64,000 bases of DNA from Pseudomonas putida NBRC 14164 (GTDB lineage Bacteria > Pseudomonadota > Gammaproteobacteria > Pseudomonadales > Pseudomonadaceae), in NCBI RefSeq assembly GCF_000412675.1, contig NC_021505.1, positions 372,001 through 436,000 of the forward strand, in the 5' to 3' direction. A program made the position numbers and the translations under genes. Positions 8,482 through 17,174 of the stretch are shown here, one piece after another. Numbering within the stretch: position 1 is the stretch's first letter; each line of letters starts with the position of its first letter. Below the pieces are notes generated by a model. It ran no database searches and had not been told where the DNA came from. It saw nothing but the letters and a program-made list of their open reading frames with translations.

Positions 8482-8571
8482 TAGGCATCATTTTTTGCAA
8501 CTGTTATTTATGTCAGTTGTTGGGAGTCGATGTCCATGGTCAAGTAAGGCTCCCATAGCAGGAGCATGGAC

Positions 8572-10152
8572 ATGAACCGGAAACAATTGAAATTCTGCTT
8601 GCTTGGTGTTGTGTTTCTTTTTGGAGGATGCACAGCTTCGGACCCTGCAAACTACCTCGAAAGTTCGGCGGTTACGCTATTTCAGATCAAGCCAGACCAG
8701 AACCGCGCCGCCCTTGAGAGGCAATCCGGTACTGACCAGTATTTGAAAATTTTGTTGAATGTGGCAGAAGACGCTGAAGTTAAAGAAGTGCAGGTCAAGC
8801 CGGGGCTTGTATCGAAAGATACGACGATGCTATCAATGCCTCTGACTGACGGCAGAACGGTGAGCTTCAAGTTGTCAAGAAGCGATAATGTAGCTTCGGG
8901 AATGGTAGGGTGGGTTGGTGATATGCCTTCCAATCGTAGACAACTCTACCCCTCACCTGCGGAAATTAATATGGATCCGCTAAACTGGGTTTCGCTGGTG
9001 AGCGACGGTAAGCTGGTCGTTGGGGATATCCGTGTGGAGGGGCAGCTCTACCGTTTAACGGCGGTTGGCAAAGGCCAGCAAGTTTTGGTCAAGGTTGATG
9101 AATCAAAACTACCACCAGAAGCAGCGCCGATAGCTGCTCCGGTGCAACCACAGGGCAATGCCCAGTTGGTCATTGCTCCTCTGTCGTCAAAAAGTACGAT
9201 TAGGGTGCTTTTCGTGACAACCCGGCAGTCCAGGGCGCGATTTCCGAATTACAAGATAGAATTGGCGCAGGCGTTACAAAACGCCAACCAATACTTGATC
9301 AATAGCAAAGTCGATGCGGTGTACGAGCTGTCGGATATTTACGATTCTGACTACGATGAAACAGGCAAAGAACCCCAAACTCAGCTTAATGATATGATAG
9401 CTGATAAACCATTAGGGGCCAAAATTCATATCGAACGTGAAAAAGTACGCGCCGATCTGGTATCGATGCTTTCCACGTATAGTATTTACTGTGGTATAGC
9501 AAAAATGCCAGCGCGCAAGGAGACGGCTTTCTCGTCCATTAGTTGTTTTGGTGCGTTAGGCCACGAATTAGGGCATAACATGGGGGCTATGCATAGTGAC
9601 GAGTTTCCCGATCAGGGCATACCCGCTTACGCTTATGGCTACAAGCATACAGCGCCAAATTTCCATACGCAGATGCGAACGTCGCATGGTGCCATTCCCT
9701 ATCATTCAAACCCGCGGCTGCAGTACCAAGGGGTTCCTATGGGTACGGTAGATAAAAATGATGTGGCGCGGACTTTCAACGAAAATCGGGACACTGTTGC
9801 CAATTTTTATCCGGACCCTGCTCATCGCGTTCGTTTGTGGTTGTATGGGGCGAACCGGGGTTGTTTCATTGATTTAAAGCCGGGTGAACAAGCGCTGCTC
9901 TCTTGGTATACGGAATGCAAGGATAATGATGTCGATCCCGTACGGGTAGAGGTAAAAGACTTCTACAGCGGTTCGACCCCGAGAAAATTATGCTTCTCCA
10001 ACATTTTTTACACAGTAAGGAGCTGTTATACGGGCAGTAACTTTTCTGGGGATTTTGTTATCACGAGCGTTCATTCTGGCGGTGGTAAACCAGAGGGGTT
10101 CAAATTTACAAGAAGACTGATAGGGCCAGTCTATAGGGTGTCATACGAGTGA
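8572..10152 (+). CDS. Lipoprotein zinc metalloprotease (metzincin), tandem paralogue
   Basis: 526 residues from the ATG at 8572, which has AGGAG (8560-8564) seven bases before it; the ATG at 8566 is too close to the ribosome site. The lipobox is FGGC with Cys20 lipidated. Domain order matches the upstream gene: a propeptide-like region ending VKVDESKLPP (about 172-182), the zinc site HELGHNMGAMH (His331, Glu332, His335, His341), then YHSNPRLQYQGVPMG. Only one C-terminal cysteine-bearing beta-rich repeat is present (about 420-525), so it is 123 residues shorter than its neighbour. The two are similar throughout and arose by tandem duplication. Both are probably surface lipoproteins, possibly shed. 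The target is unknown. Confidence 0.8.
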   Translation: MNRKQLKFCLLGVVFLFGGCTASDPANYLESSAVTLFQIKPDQNRAALERQSGTDQYLKILLNVAEDAEVKEVQVKPGLVSKDTTMLSMPLTDGRTVSFKLSRSDNVASGMVGWVGDMPSNRRQLYPSPAEINMDPLNWVSLVSDGKLVVGDIRVEGQLYRLTAVGKGQQVLVKVDESKLPPEAAPIAAPVQPQGNAQLVIAPLSSKSTIRVLFVTTRQSRARFPNYKIELAQALQNANQYLINSKVDAVYELSDIYDSDYDETGKEPQTQLNDMIADKPLGAKIHIEREKVRADLVSMLSTYSIYCGIAKMPARKETAFSSISCFGALGHELGHNMGAMHSDEFPDQGIPAYAYGYKHTAPNFHTQMRTSHGAIPYHSNPRLQYQGVPMGTVDKNDVARTFNENRDTVANFYPDPAHRVRLWLYGANRGCFIDLKPGEQALLSWYTECKDNDVDPVRVEVKDFYSGSTPRKLCFSNIFYTVRSCYTGSNFSGDFVITSVHSGGGKPEGFKFTRRLIGPVYRVSYE

Positions 10153-10251
10153 TCGTTTTGATTATCCGCTTCTACTCTGTCTGATTGTTGCGAGTGAAGG
10201 CGCCTAGGTGCTTCGTATCTATGGAGACCCTGGCGCCGGTTCTCTGGTTAT

Positions 10252-10722
10252 TCAAGAAGGAAGTTTTATCGTACGCCCCATATATTGCGGCGCCTGCGCC
10301 CCCTCCTGTTGCTCTACCAAGTGATTCAATCGGCAAACAGTCGTGTGCCCAAAAGGCGCTGACTTCGGCCCCGCTAGGTCCACGTGCAGTAACATCTGCT
10401 CGCTCGCCGCCAGCGCCTCGTCGAACCCTGCCCGGTGCAGGCTGTGATACACGTGAAGACGCTTGCGATCAAAGCCGATGATCTGCGTCTGCACCCACAC
10501 CTCGGTGCCCAGCTTCACCTCGTGCAGATAATTGATATGCGCCTCCAGCGTGAACAGTGAATTACCGCTTTGCCCGCGGCTGTCGGCGTCCAGGCCAATG
10601 CGCTCCATCAGGGCATCGGTCGCGTAGCTGAAGATCAGCAGGTAGAAGGCATCCCGCAGGTGGCCGTTGTAATCGACCCAGTCCTCCTGGACCGTGGTGC
10701 GGTAAGTGATCAGAGCGGGCAT
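10252..10722 (-). CDS. cdhB: Betainyl-CoA thioesterase (hotdog fold), carnitine catabolism
   Basis: 156 residues of the 4-hydroxybenzoyl-CoA-thioesterase-like hotdog family. The N-terminus shows VQEDWVDYNGHLRDAFYLLIFSYATDALM, with the D-Y-N-G-H active-site pattern at about residues 17-21. In the cdh pathway the enzyme releases glycine betaine from betainyl-CoA made by CdhC. The start lies 10 bases downstream of the cdhA stop on the minus strand, so the two form one operon. The region beyond its stop codon, where other pseudomonads have further cdh-operon genes, is instead occupied by the two metalloproteases on the opposite strand. Confidence 0.85.
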   Translation of the reverse strand: MPALITYRTTVQEDWVDYNGHLRDAFYLLIFSYATDALMERIGLDADSRGQSGNSLFTLEAHINYLHEVKLGTEVWVQTQIIGFDRKRLHVYHSLHRAGFDEALAASEQMLLHVDLAGPKSAPFGHTTVCRLNHLVEQQEGAQAPQYMGRTIKLPS

Positions 10723-10732
10723 CTTGGTCTCC

Positions 10733-11698
10733 TTAATCGCTAAACGACATGCCGTGGCTGGCCTTGCTGGTTTTCACCGCTTCCAGTACCGCCAGCAGGG
10801 TGTCGTCACGGTAGCGCTCCAGTGCAGCGATACTGCGCTCGCCCTGTTGCTCAGAGGTACCGTTCACCACATCGTCGATCAGCTTGTCGGTCAGTTCCGG
10901 TGCTGGCAGGTAGGTCCAGGGCAGCTTCAGGGCAGGGCCGAACTGTGACATGAAGTGGCGCATGCCGGCATCGCCACCGGCCAGGGTGTAGGTAAGGAAC
11001 GTGCCCATGAACGACCAGCGCAAGCCTGCGCCGAAGCGAATCGCGTCGTCGATTTCGCCCGTGGTGGCAACGCCGTCGTTGACCAGGTGCAAGGCTTCGC
11101 GCCAGAGCGCTTCGAGCAGGCGGTCGGCAATGAAGCCTGGCACCTCCTTGCGCACATGCAGCGGGCGCATGCCGAGTGCGGTGTAGATGGTTTTGGCAGC
11201 TTCAATGGCCTCGGGTGAGGTGCGGCTACCGCCAACGATCTCCACCAGCGGCAGCAGGTACACCGGGTTGAAGGGGTGGCCGACAACACAGCGTTCAGGG
11301 TGAGTCGACGATTCGTAGAATTCGCTGGGCAACAGGCCGGAAGTGCTTGAGCCGATGATTGCGTCAGGCTTGGCTGCGGCGCTGATTTTTGCGTGCAGGT
11401 CGAGCTTGAGGTCCAGGCGCTCTGGTGCGCTTTCCTGGATGAAATCGGCGTTGCGCACGCATTCTTCGATGGTGCTGACGAACTTCAGCCGGTCCTGGGA
11501 GGCACTTTGGGCCAGACCTTGTTTTTCAAGCGCCGGCCAGGCGTTGGCGATACGTTTGCGCAGCGCCTGTTCGGCACCGGGCGCCGGGTCCCAGGCGACC
11601 ACATCCAGGCCGTGGGCGAGGGCGCGGGCGACCCAGCCGCTGCCGATCACGCCGCTACCCAGGGCGGCAAAGGTCTTTATCTCGGTGATGAAGGGCAT
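10733..11698 (-). CDS. cdhA: L-carnitine dehydrogenase CdhA
   Basis: 321 residues of the 3-hydroxyacyl-CoA dehydrogenase fold. The NAD-binding motif [17 protein letters not shown] lies at residues 14-30, with the acidic residue of DPAPGAEQ after the second strand. The C-terminal helical domain begins near residue 185 ([28 protein letters not shown]). It oxidises L-carnitine to 3-dehydrocarnitine in the cytoplasm. It lies 18 bases after cdhC and 10 bases before cdhB in a tight operon. A short decayed copy of its middle segment is found 2.7 kb away at 8341-8406. Confidence 0.9.
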   Translation of the reverse strand: MPFITEIKTFAALGSGVIGSGWVARALAHGLDVVAWDPAPGAEQALRKRIANAWPALEKQGLAQSASQDRLKFVSTIEECVRNADFIQESAPERLDLKLDLHAKISAAAKPDAIIGSSTSGLLPSEFYESSTHPERCVVGHPFNPVYLLPLVEIVGGSRTSPEAIEAAKTIYTALGMRPLHVRKEVPGFIADRLLEALWREALHLVNDGVATTGEIDDAIRFGAGLRWSFMGTFLTYTLAGGDAGMRHFMSQFGPALKLPWTYLPAPELTDKLIDDVVNGTSEQQGERSIAALERYRDDTLLAVLEAVKTSKASHGMSFSD

Positions 11699-11716
11699 AT
11701 CGGTCTCCTGAATGGA

Positions 11717-12601
11717 TCAGCGGCGCTTGAGGTTCATTTTTTCCCGGCCTTCTGCCGGGCTGAGCACGCGGCCACCCATGCGGGTGATGATCTCGCTTGC
11801 GCGTTCCACCAGTTGGCCATTGCTGGCCAGCACCCCACGGTCCAGATACAAGTTGTCTTCCAGGCCCACCCGCACATTGCCGCCGAGCAAAACGGCCTGG
11901 GCGGCCATGGGCATCTGCATGCGGCCGATGCCGAAGCCGGCCCAAGTGACGTTGGCCGGCAGGTTGTCCACCATCGCCTTCATGGTGGTGGTGTCGGCCG
12001 GTGCGCCCCACGGGATGCCCAGGCACAGCTGGAACAGCGGGTCTTCGAGAAGGCCTTCCTTCATCATTTGCTTGGCGAACCACAGGTGGCCGGTGTCGAA
12101 GATTTCCAGTTCGGCTTTCACGCCCAGTTCGGTGATGCGCTTGGCGCCGGCGCGCAGTTGGGCCGGGGTGGACACGTAGATCGAGTTGCCGTCGCCGAAG
12201 TTGAGGGTGCCGCAGTCGAGGGTGCAGATTTCCGGCAGCAGCGCTTCGACATGGGCCAGGCGCTCCAGCGGGCCGATCAGGTCGGTGCCCGGGCCGAACT
12301 CCAGCGGCGTTTCACCCGGGCCGATTTCCAGGTCGCCGCCCATGCCGGCAGTGAGATTGACGATGATGTCCACGTCAGCTTCACGGATGCGTTCCATGAC
12401 TTCGCGGTACAGCGCCACATCGCGGCTGAAGCGGCCGGTCTGCGGGTCGCGGACGTGGCAGTGGACCACGGTGGCGCCGGCCTTGGCGGCCTCGACGGCG
12501 GATTCGGCGATCTGTTTGGGGGTGACCGGGACCAGGTGGCTTTTCGAGGCGGTGTCGCCGGCGCCGGTGAGGGCGCAGGTGATGATGACGTCGTGGTTCA
12601 T
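11717..12601 (-). CDS. cdhC: 3-dehydrocarnitine cleavage enzyme (BKACE/DUF849 family) CdhC
   Basis: 294 residues of the beta-keto acid cleavage enzyme family. Signature features are [13 protein letters not shown] near residue 5, the zinc-binding [15 protein letters not shown] at about 48-62, [10 protein letters not shown] at about 82-91, and a late [17 protein letters not shown] motif around 240. Family members use acetyl-CoA to split a beta-keto acid; here dehydrocarnitine yields betainyl-CoA and acetoacetate. It is the first enzyme gene after caiX on the minus strand, separated from it by a REP pair. Length and motifs are complete. Confidence 0.9.
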   Translation of the reverse strand: MNHDVIITCALTGAGDTASKSHLVPVTPKQIAESAVEAAKAGATVVHCHVRDPQTGRFSRDVALYREVMERIREADVDIIVNLTAGMGGDLEIGPGETPLEFGPGTDLIGPLERLAHVEALLPEICTLDCGTLNFGDGNSIYVSTPAQLRAGAKRITELGVKAELEIFDTGHLWFAKQMMKEGLLEDPLFQLCLGIPWGAPADTTTMKAMVDNLPANVTWAGFGIGRMQMPMAAQAVLLGGNVRVGLEDNLYLDRGVLASNGQLVERASEIITRMGGRVLSPAEGREKMNLKRR

Positions 12602-12628
12602 GGCGGGGTTCCTTGTGTTGTCTGTGCT

Positions 12629-12721
12629 GGCCCTATCGCCGGCAAGCCAGCTCCCACAGGGTTCGCGTGAACCCTGGGCGTAGGCAGAACCTGTGGGAGC
12701 GGGCGTGCCCGCGAAAGGGCC
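12629..12721. repeat. REP pair between caiX and cdhC
   Basis: A mixed pair: GGCCCTATCGCCGGCAAGCC on the left and the GGGCGTGCCCGCGAAAGGGCC subtype on the right. It sits inside the caiX-cdhC-cdhA-cdhB operon and could lower expression of the enzymes relative to the binding protein. Confidence 0.85.
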
Positions 12722-12724
12722 GGA

Positions 12725-13669
12725 TCAGTTGGCAGTAAGCTTGAGGTTGTCTGCGGCCGGCTTGCCATCGAAGGTGGTCACGCCCTCAAGCCAGCGGGCT
12801 TTGTCATCGGGGTGGTCCTTGAGCCACTGGCGGGCCGATTCCAGCGCATCCTTGTGGTCGAGCAGCGGCTGCATCATGCGGCTCTCGTCCTCGGCGCTGA
12901 AGTTCAGGTTGGCCAGCAGGCGGTGGGCGTTGGGGCAGCGTTCGGCGTAGTCCGGGGCAGTCACTGTCCACACCGTTGCGCGGCCTTCGTCCGGGCCCAG
13001 GGCGTCCTGGCTCTCGCCCAGGTAGGCCATGTCGATGTTCACGTTCATCGGGTGCGGCGCCCAGCCGAAGAACACCACGGCCTCCTTGCGCCGCACGGCG
13101 CGGTCGACGGCAGCAAGCATGCCGGCCTCGCTGGACTCGACCAGCTGGAACTTGCCCAGGCCGAACTGGTTCTTGGTGATCATCGCCTTGATCTGGGTGT
13201 TGGCGCCGGAACCGGGCTCGATGCCGTAGATCTTGCCGCCCAGCTCCTTCTCGAACTTGTGGATGTCGGCGAAGGTCTTCAGGCCTTTGTCATACAGGTA
13301 CTTCGGCACTGCCAGGGTCGCCCGGGCATCTTCCAGGCTGGGCTTTTCCAGCACCTTCACCTGCTGGGCATCGATGAACGGGGTGATGGTCTGGGTCATG
13401 ATCGGGTTCCAGTAACCCAGGAACATATCCAGGCGCTTGTCGCGGATGCCGGCGAAGATGATCTGCTGCGAGGCGCTGGTCTGTTTGGTCTGGTAGCCCA
13501 GGCCGTCGAGCAGCACCTGCGCCATGGCGCTGGTGGCGATGACGTCGGTCCAGTTGACCACGCCCAGGCGGACATTCTTGCAGGCCGCAGGTTCGGCGGC
13601 GTAAAGCGGGGAAGTGGCGATGCTGCTCAGGGCAAGGGTCAACAGGCTGCGGCGGATCAAGCTGTGCAT
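12725..13669 (-). CDS. caiX: Carnitine-specific periplasmic binding protein CaiX
   Basis: 314 residues of the ProX family, paralogous to CbcX. The frame is open upstream, but the ATG at 13669 has GGAGA nine bases before it and starts a proper signal peptide (MHSLIRRSLLTLALSSIATS, cleaved near YAAEPAAC). The mature protein begins CKNVRLGVVNWTDVIATSAM, and VVFFGWAPHPMNVN lies around residue 205. In P. aeruginosa CaiX feeds carnitine to the CbcWV core transporter, which fits the lack of a local permease and ATPase here. It is divergent from its regulator cdhR, 146 bases away. Confidence 0.88.
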   Translation of the reverse strand: MHSLIRRSLLTLALSSIATSPLYAAEPAACKNVRLGVVNWTDVIATSAMAQVLLDGLGYQTKQTSASQQIIFAGIRDKRLDMFLGYWNPIMTQTITPFIDAQQVKVLEKPSLEDARATLAVPKYLYDKGLKTFADIHKFEKELGGKIYGIEPGSGANTQIKAMITKNQFGLGKFQLVESSEAGMLAAVDRAVRRKEAVVFFGWAPHPMNVNIDMAYLGESQDALGPDEGRATVWTVTAPDYAERCPNAHRLLANLNFSAEDESRMMQPLLDHKDALESARQWLKDHPDDKARWLEGVTTFDGKPAADNLKLTAN

Positions 13670-13745
13670 GGTGGCTCTCCATCGGCAGTGCATATTGTTA
13701 TGGGGTTCGGTCTCTCTGGGCCGTGTGAACACGCTACGCTGCACG

Positions 13746-13767
13746 CAGGGTGAAAAATCGCACCCTG
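13746..13767 (+). promoter_or_regulatory. Inverted repeat in the caiX-cdhR intergenic region
   Basis: CAGGGTG (13746-13752) and CACCCTG (13761-13767) form a perfect 7-bp inverted repeat around an 8-bp spacer, 49 bases before the chosen cdhR start. It could be an operator for CdhR or a leader hairpin; no direct evidence separates these. Confidence 0.35.
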
Positions 13768-13815
13768 GCGACCAACACTTGCACGGAGGCGACCACCTTT
13801 GCCGTGGAGCATGCA

Positions 13816-14760
13816 ATGCTGCAAAACATTCAATTTCTGCTGTTGCCCGGGTTCTCGGCCATGGGCTTCATCAGTGCCCTGGAGCCGCTGCGGGTAGCCA
13901 ACCGGTTCAAGGGGCCGTCCTACCGTTGGCAGGTATTGAGCCTGGATGGCGGTGCGGTGCAGGCCAGCAACGGCATGTCGGTAAACGCCGATGCGGCGCT
14001 GGCCGCGGGCGAGCCTGCCGGCATCCTGCTGATCGTGGCCGGTTTCGATCCCCTGGCCTGTTATGGCCAGGCGCTGCAACAGGTGCTACGCCGCCTGGAT
14101 CATGAAGGGGTGATACTCGGCGGCATCGACACGGGTGCAGTGGTACTGGCCGAGGCCGGCCTGCTCGACGGCCACCGCGCCACCGTGCACTGGGAGGCGC
14201 TGGAAGCGTTCAAGGAAAACTACCCGAGCCTGCAGGCGACCCAGGAGCTGTTCGAGATCGACCGGCGGCGCATCACTTGCGCTGGCGGCACGGCGTCCAT
14301 TGACCTGATGCTCGACCTGATTGCACAGGCCCACGGCAGTGAACTGGCGGTGCAGGTGTCGGAGCAATTCGTGCTCGGGCGTATCCGCCAGCGACAGGAC
14401 CACCAGCGCATGCAGATCGCCAGCCGCTATGGCATCAGCAACAAGAAGCTGGTGAAGGTGATTGGCGAAATGGAGCGCAACACCGAACAGCCGCTCAATA
14501 CCCAGGTGCTGGCTGAAGCGGTGCAGGTGACCCGGCGCCAGCTGGAACGGCTGTTTCGTGTGCACTTGGACGACACGCCCAGTGGTTTCTATCTGCGACT
14601 GCGGCTGGACAAGGCGCGGCAGTTGTTGCGCCAGACCGACATGAGTGTGCTGGAGGTGGGGGTGGCTTGCGGGTTCGAGTCGGCTTCGTACTTTACCCGT
14701 TGTTACCGGGCGCGGTACCAGCGTTGCCCGCGGGAGGACAGGTTGGCCAGGGCAGTTTGA
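13816..14760 (+). CDS. cdhR: AraC-family regulator of carnitine catabolism CdhR
   Basis: 314 residues from the ATG at 13816, which has GTGGAG six bases upstream; the open frame extends to a GTG at 13750. Architecture matches GbdR: a DJ-1/PfpI-like sensor domain (IQFLLLPGFSAMGFISALEPLRVAN through about residue 180) and a C-terminal AraC helix-turn-helix (LAEAVQVTRRQLERLFRVH ... ACGFESASYFTRCYRARYQ). It activates the divergent caiX-cdhC-cdhA-cdhB operon in response to carnitine, as shown for the P. aeruginosa homologue. The start is the least certain point. Confidence 0.85.
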   Translation: MLQNIQFLLLPGFSAMGFISALEPLRVANRFKGPSYRWQVLSLDGGAVQASNGMSVNADAALAAGEPAGILLIVAGFDPLACYGQALQQVLRRLDHEGVILGGIDTGAVVLAEAGLLDGHRATVHWEALEAFKENYPSLQATQELFEIDRRRITCAGGTASIDLMLDLIAQAHGSELAVQVSEQFVLGRIRQRQDHQRMQIASRYGISNKKLVKVIGEMERNTEQPLNTQVLAEAVQVTRRQLERLFRVHLDDTPSGFYLRLRLDKARQLLRQTDMSVLEVGVACGFESASYFTRCYRARYQRCPREDRLARAV

Positions 14761-14774
14761 TTTCCTCCTGCACT

Positions 14775-14868
14775 GGCCCTATCACCGGCAAGCCAGCTCC
14801 CACAGGTATTGCACAGCCTTTGAATGCCGTGGGGTACCTGTGGGAGCTGGCTTGCCGGCGATAGGGCC
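14775..14868. repeat. REP pair downstream of cdhR
   Basis: Two facing REP units of the GCCGGCAAGCCAGCTCCCACAGG subtype (the left arm reads CACCGGCAAGCC, one substitution), between the convergent cdhR and the LprI-like gene. Confidence 0.88.
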
Positions 14869-14887
14869 TGCGCAGGAAACAGGGATT

Positions 14888-15289
14888 TCACTGCTGGCCG
14901 ATGGACTGCAAATACTCCGACCGGTCATCACTGCGCTGGGCCACGCAGGTATCCCAGGCCGCCTGGAATGCCTTGCTCCCCTGCTTCTCGGCATAGGTCT
15001 CAACCTTGCAATCAGCATCGCGCAGTTGCATCCACAGCTTCTCTGCCGCGTCCATGCGCCCGATCAGGGCAGTGGCCTGGTCGCTTTCGTCGGCATATTG
15101 ATCGCGAATGCGCTGGATCAAGTCGTCGTAAGCCGATTTCAGCTCCCGCTCGGCCGTCTGCTTGTTGAATGCAGCGCAGGCGTAGGTCTGCTGATCGGTG
15201 TCGACGTTGTCGCACGGGGTGCTTTCTTCCTCGCCGGCCTGGGCGCCCGATACGACGGCCAGCAGCGCCAGCCATGCCAATGATTTCAT
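14888..15289 (-). CDS. Periplasmic LprI/DUF1311-like protein
   Basis: 133 residues. The true start is the ATG at 15289, with GGAGAAAAGGG just upstream, opening a signal peptide MKSLAWLALLAVVSGAQA. The mature part shows the DUF1311/LprI N-terminal pattern: CDNVDTDQQTYACAAFNKQTAERELKSAYDDL, then a helical region and a conserved pair of late cysteines (DADCKVETYAEKQGS ... WDTCVAQRS). Members are small secreted proteins, one of which (mycobacterial LprI) inhibits lysozyme. There is no lipobox here, so it should be soluble in the periplasm. The exact role is unknown. Confidence 0.75.
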   Translation of the reverse strand: MKSLAWLALLAVVSGAQAGEEESTPCDNVDTDQQTYACAAFNKQTAERELKSAYDDLIQRIRDQYADESDQATALIGRMDAAEKLWMQLRDADCKVETYAEKQGSKAFQAAWDTCVAQRSDDRSEYLQSIGQQ

Positions 15290-15573
15290 CCCTTTTCTCC
15301 TCAACAGGCTGACGAATCGCAGGGATTCTCGCTCAGACGAGGGCGCGTGGGTAGCCACCTGTCCAAATGTTCATAAAGCAGCCCGAAAGGTCGTTAACGC
15401 GACTGCCTCTCATCGCCAGACGGCGTGCCAGAGGGCGTGTTGTCGCGCATTGACGCTTTCGGCAAACCCCCTGTCGTTTTTGCATCGGGGCGCCTTTGGG
15501 CACAGGCATATGCTGGCCCCAAAGCGCCGGCACAAGGTTTGGCGCCAACCATTCAATAAAAGGGGACAGCCTG

Positions 15574-16551
15574 ATGAGCCCAGCCGAACTTCACGCCGAC
15601 AGCATCGTCATCGACGGCCTGATCATTGCCAAATGGAACCGCGAGCTGTTCGAGGACATGCGCAAAGGCGGGCTGACTGCGGCCAACTGCACGGTGTCGG
15701 TCTGGGAAGGCTTCAAGGCAACCGTCGACCAGATCGCCGCCAGCCAGAAGCTCATCCGCGACAACAGCGACCTGGTGATGCCGGTGCGTACCACCGCCGA
15801 CATCCGCAAGGCCAAGGAACTGGGCAAGACCGGCATCCTCTTCGGCTTCCAGAACGCCCATGCGTTCGAAGACCAGATCGCCTATGTGGACGTGTTCAAG
15901 CAGCTGGGCGTGGGCATCGTGCAGATGTGCTACAACACCCAGAACCTGGTGGGCACCGGCTGCTACGAGCGTGACGGCGGGCTGTCGGGCTTCGGCCGCG
16001 AGATCGTGGCGGAAATGAACCGCGTCGGCATCATGTGCGACCTGTCCCACGTCGGCTCCAAGACCTCCGAAGAGGTCATCCTCGAATCGAAGAAACCGGT
16101 CTGCTACTCCCACTGCCTGCCGTCGGGCCTTAAAGAGCACCCGCGCAACAAGTCGGACGAAGAGCTGAAATTCATCGCCGACCACGGCGGCTTCGTCGGC
16201 GTGACCATGTTCGCGCCGTTCCTGGCCAAAGGCATCGACTCGACCATCGACGACTACGCCGAAGCCATCGAGTACACCATGAACATCGTCGGTGAAGACG
16301 CCATCGGTATCGGCACCGACTTCACCCAGGGCCATGGGCAGGACTTCTTCGAGTACCTGACCCACGACAAGGGCTACGCCCGTCGTCTGACCAACTTCGG
16401 CAAGATCATCAACCCGCTGGGCATCCGCACCGTGGGCGAATTCCCCAACCTCACCGAAACCTTGCTCAAGCGCGGCCACTCCGAGCGTGTGGTGCGCAAG
16501 ATCATGGGCGAGAACTGGGTCAACGTCCTCAAGGACGTCTGGGGCGAGTAA
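15574..16551 (+). CDS. Membrane (renal)-dipeptidase family protein, first gene of the dgc operon
   Basis: 325 residues of the amidohydrolase-fold M19 family. The start follows AAGGGGACAGCCTG. DLSHVGSKTS (about residues 155-165), YSHCLPSGLKEHPRN (about 178-192) and IGIGTDFTQGHG (about 244-255) align with the metal- and substrate-binding segments of renal dipeptidase. The N-terminal HxD metal motif normally found after VIDG is absent here: the sequence reads IVIDGLIIAKW. The gene heads a run with the DUF5943 gene, dgcA, dgcB and the ETF genes, so it may act on a small methylated amine or amide rather than a dipeptide. It is the homologue of the dipeptidase-like gene linked to dgcA in P. aeruginosa. 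Confidence 0.82.
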   Translation: MSPAELHADSIVIDGLIIAKWNRELFEDMRKGGLTAANCTVSVWEGFKATVDQIAASQKLIRDNSDLVMPVRTTADIRKAKELGKTGILFGFQNAHAFEDQIAYVDVFKQLGVGIVQMCYNTQNLVGTGCYERDGGLSGFGREIVAEMNRVGIMCDLSHVGSKTSEEVILESKKPVCYSHCLPSGLKEHPRNKSDEELKFIADHGGFVGVTMFAPFLAKGIDSTIDDYAEAIEYTMNIVGEDAIGIGTDFTQGHGQDFFEYLTHDKGYARRLTNFGKIINPLGIRTVGEFPNLTETLLKRGHSERVVRKIMGENWVNVLKDVWGE

Positions 16552-16628
16552 GCCGCTCTCCAAGCCTGATAGCCCCTGCCAGCAACGCCGGGGCACCCAC
16601 ATAAAAATTTGTATGGAGTTGAGTTTCC

Positions 16629-17159
16629 ATGGCCAAGATCGCCCCGCAATTGCCAATCGAAGTCGACAGCGAGACCGGTGTCTGGACCAGCGACGCCTTG
16701 CCGATGCTGTACGTGCCGCGCCATTTCTTCGTCAACAACCACATCGGTATCGAGGAAGTGCTGGGCGCCGACGCCTATGCCGAGATCCTCTACAAGGCCG
16801 GCTACAAGTCCGCCTGGCACTGGTGTGAAAAGGAAGCCGAGTGCCATGGCCTGGAAGGCGTGGCGGTGTTCGAGCACTACATGAAGCGCCTGAGCCAGCG
16901 TGGCTGGGGCCTGTTCGAGATCCAGGACATCGACCTGGACAAAGGCACCTGCAGCGTCAAGCTCAAGCATTCGGCGTTCGTGTACGTGTACGGCAAGGTT
17001 GGCCGCAAGGTCGACTACATGTTCACCGGCTGGTTCGCCGGCGCAATGGACCAGATTCTCGCTGCCCGCGGCAGCTCGATCCGCACCGTGGCCGAACAGG
17101 TCTACGGCGGTTCGGAAGAAGGCCACGAAGATGGCCTGTTCGTTACAAAGCCGTTGTAA
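16629..17159 (+). CDS. DUF5943 protein with V4R-like C-terminal region, dgc operon
   Basis: 176 residues, cytoplasmic, no signal peptide. The N-terminal half (IEVDSETGVWTSDALPMLYVPRHFF) is family-specific. The C-terminal half, from about residue 85, resembles the 4-vinyl reductase/V4R small-ligand fold, with HSAFVYVYGKVGRKVDYMFTGWFAGAMDQIL typical of that region. It lies 77 bases after the dipeptidase-like gene and 15 bases before dgcA, so it is cotranscribed with the dimethylglycine demethylase genes. The function is not established. Its constant position suggests a part in assembling or regulating DgcA/DgcB. Confidence 0.78.
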   Translation: MAKIAPQLPIEVDSETGVWTSDALPMLYVPRHFFVNNHIGIEEVLGADAYAEILYKAGYKSAWHWCEKEAECHGLEGVAVFEHYMKRLSQRGWGLFEIQDIDLDKGTCSVKLKHSAFVYVYGKVGRKVDYMFTGWFAGAMDQILAARGSSIRTVAEQVYGGSEEGHEDGLFVTKPL

Positions 17160-17174
17160 GCCGGAGATAGCGTC

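Noticed and set aside
12629..14868. Regularly spaced palindromes as a CRISPR array
   Set aside because: They are REP pairs: units face each other, are separated by kilobases and lie between genes, with no short unique spacers.
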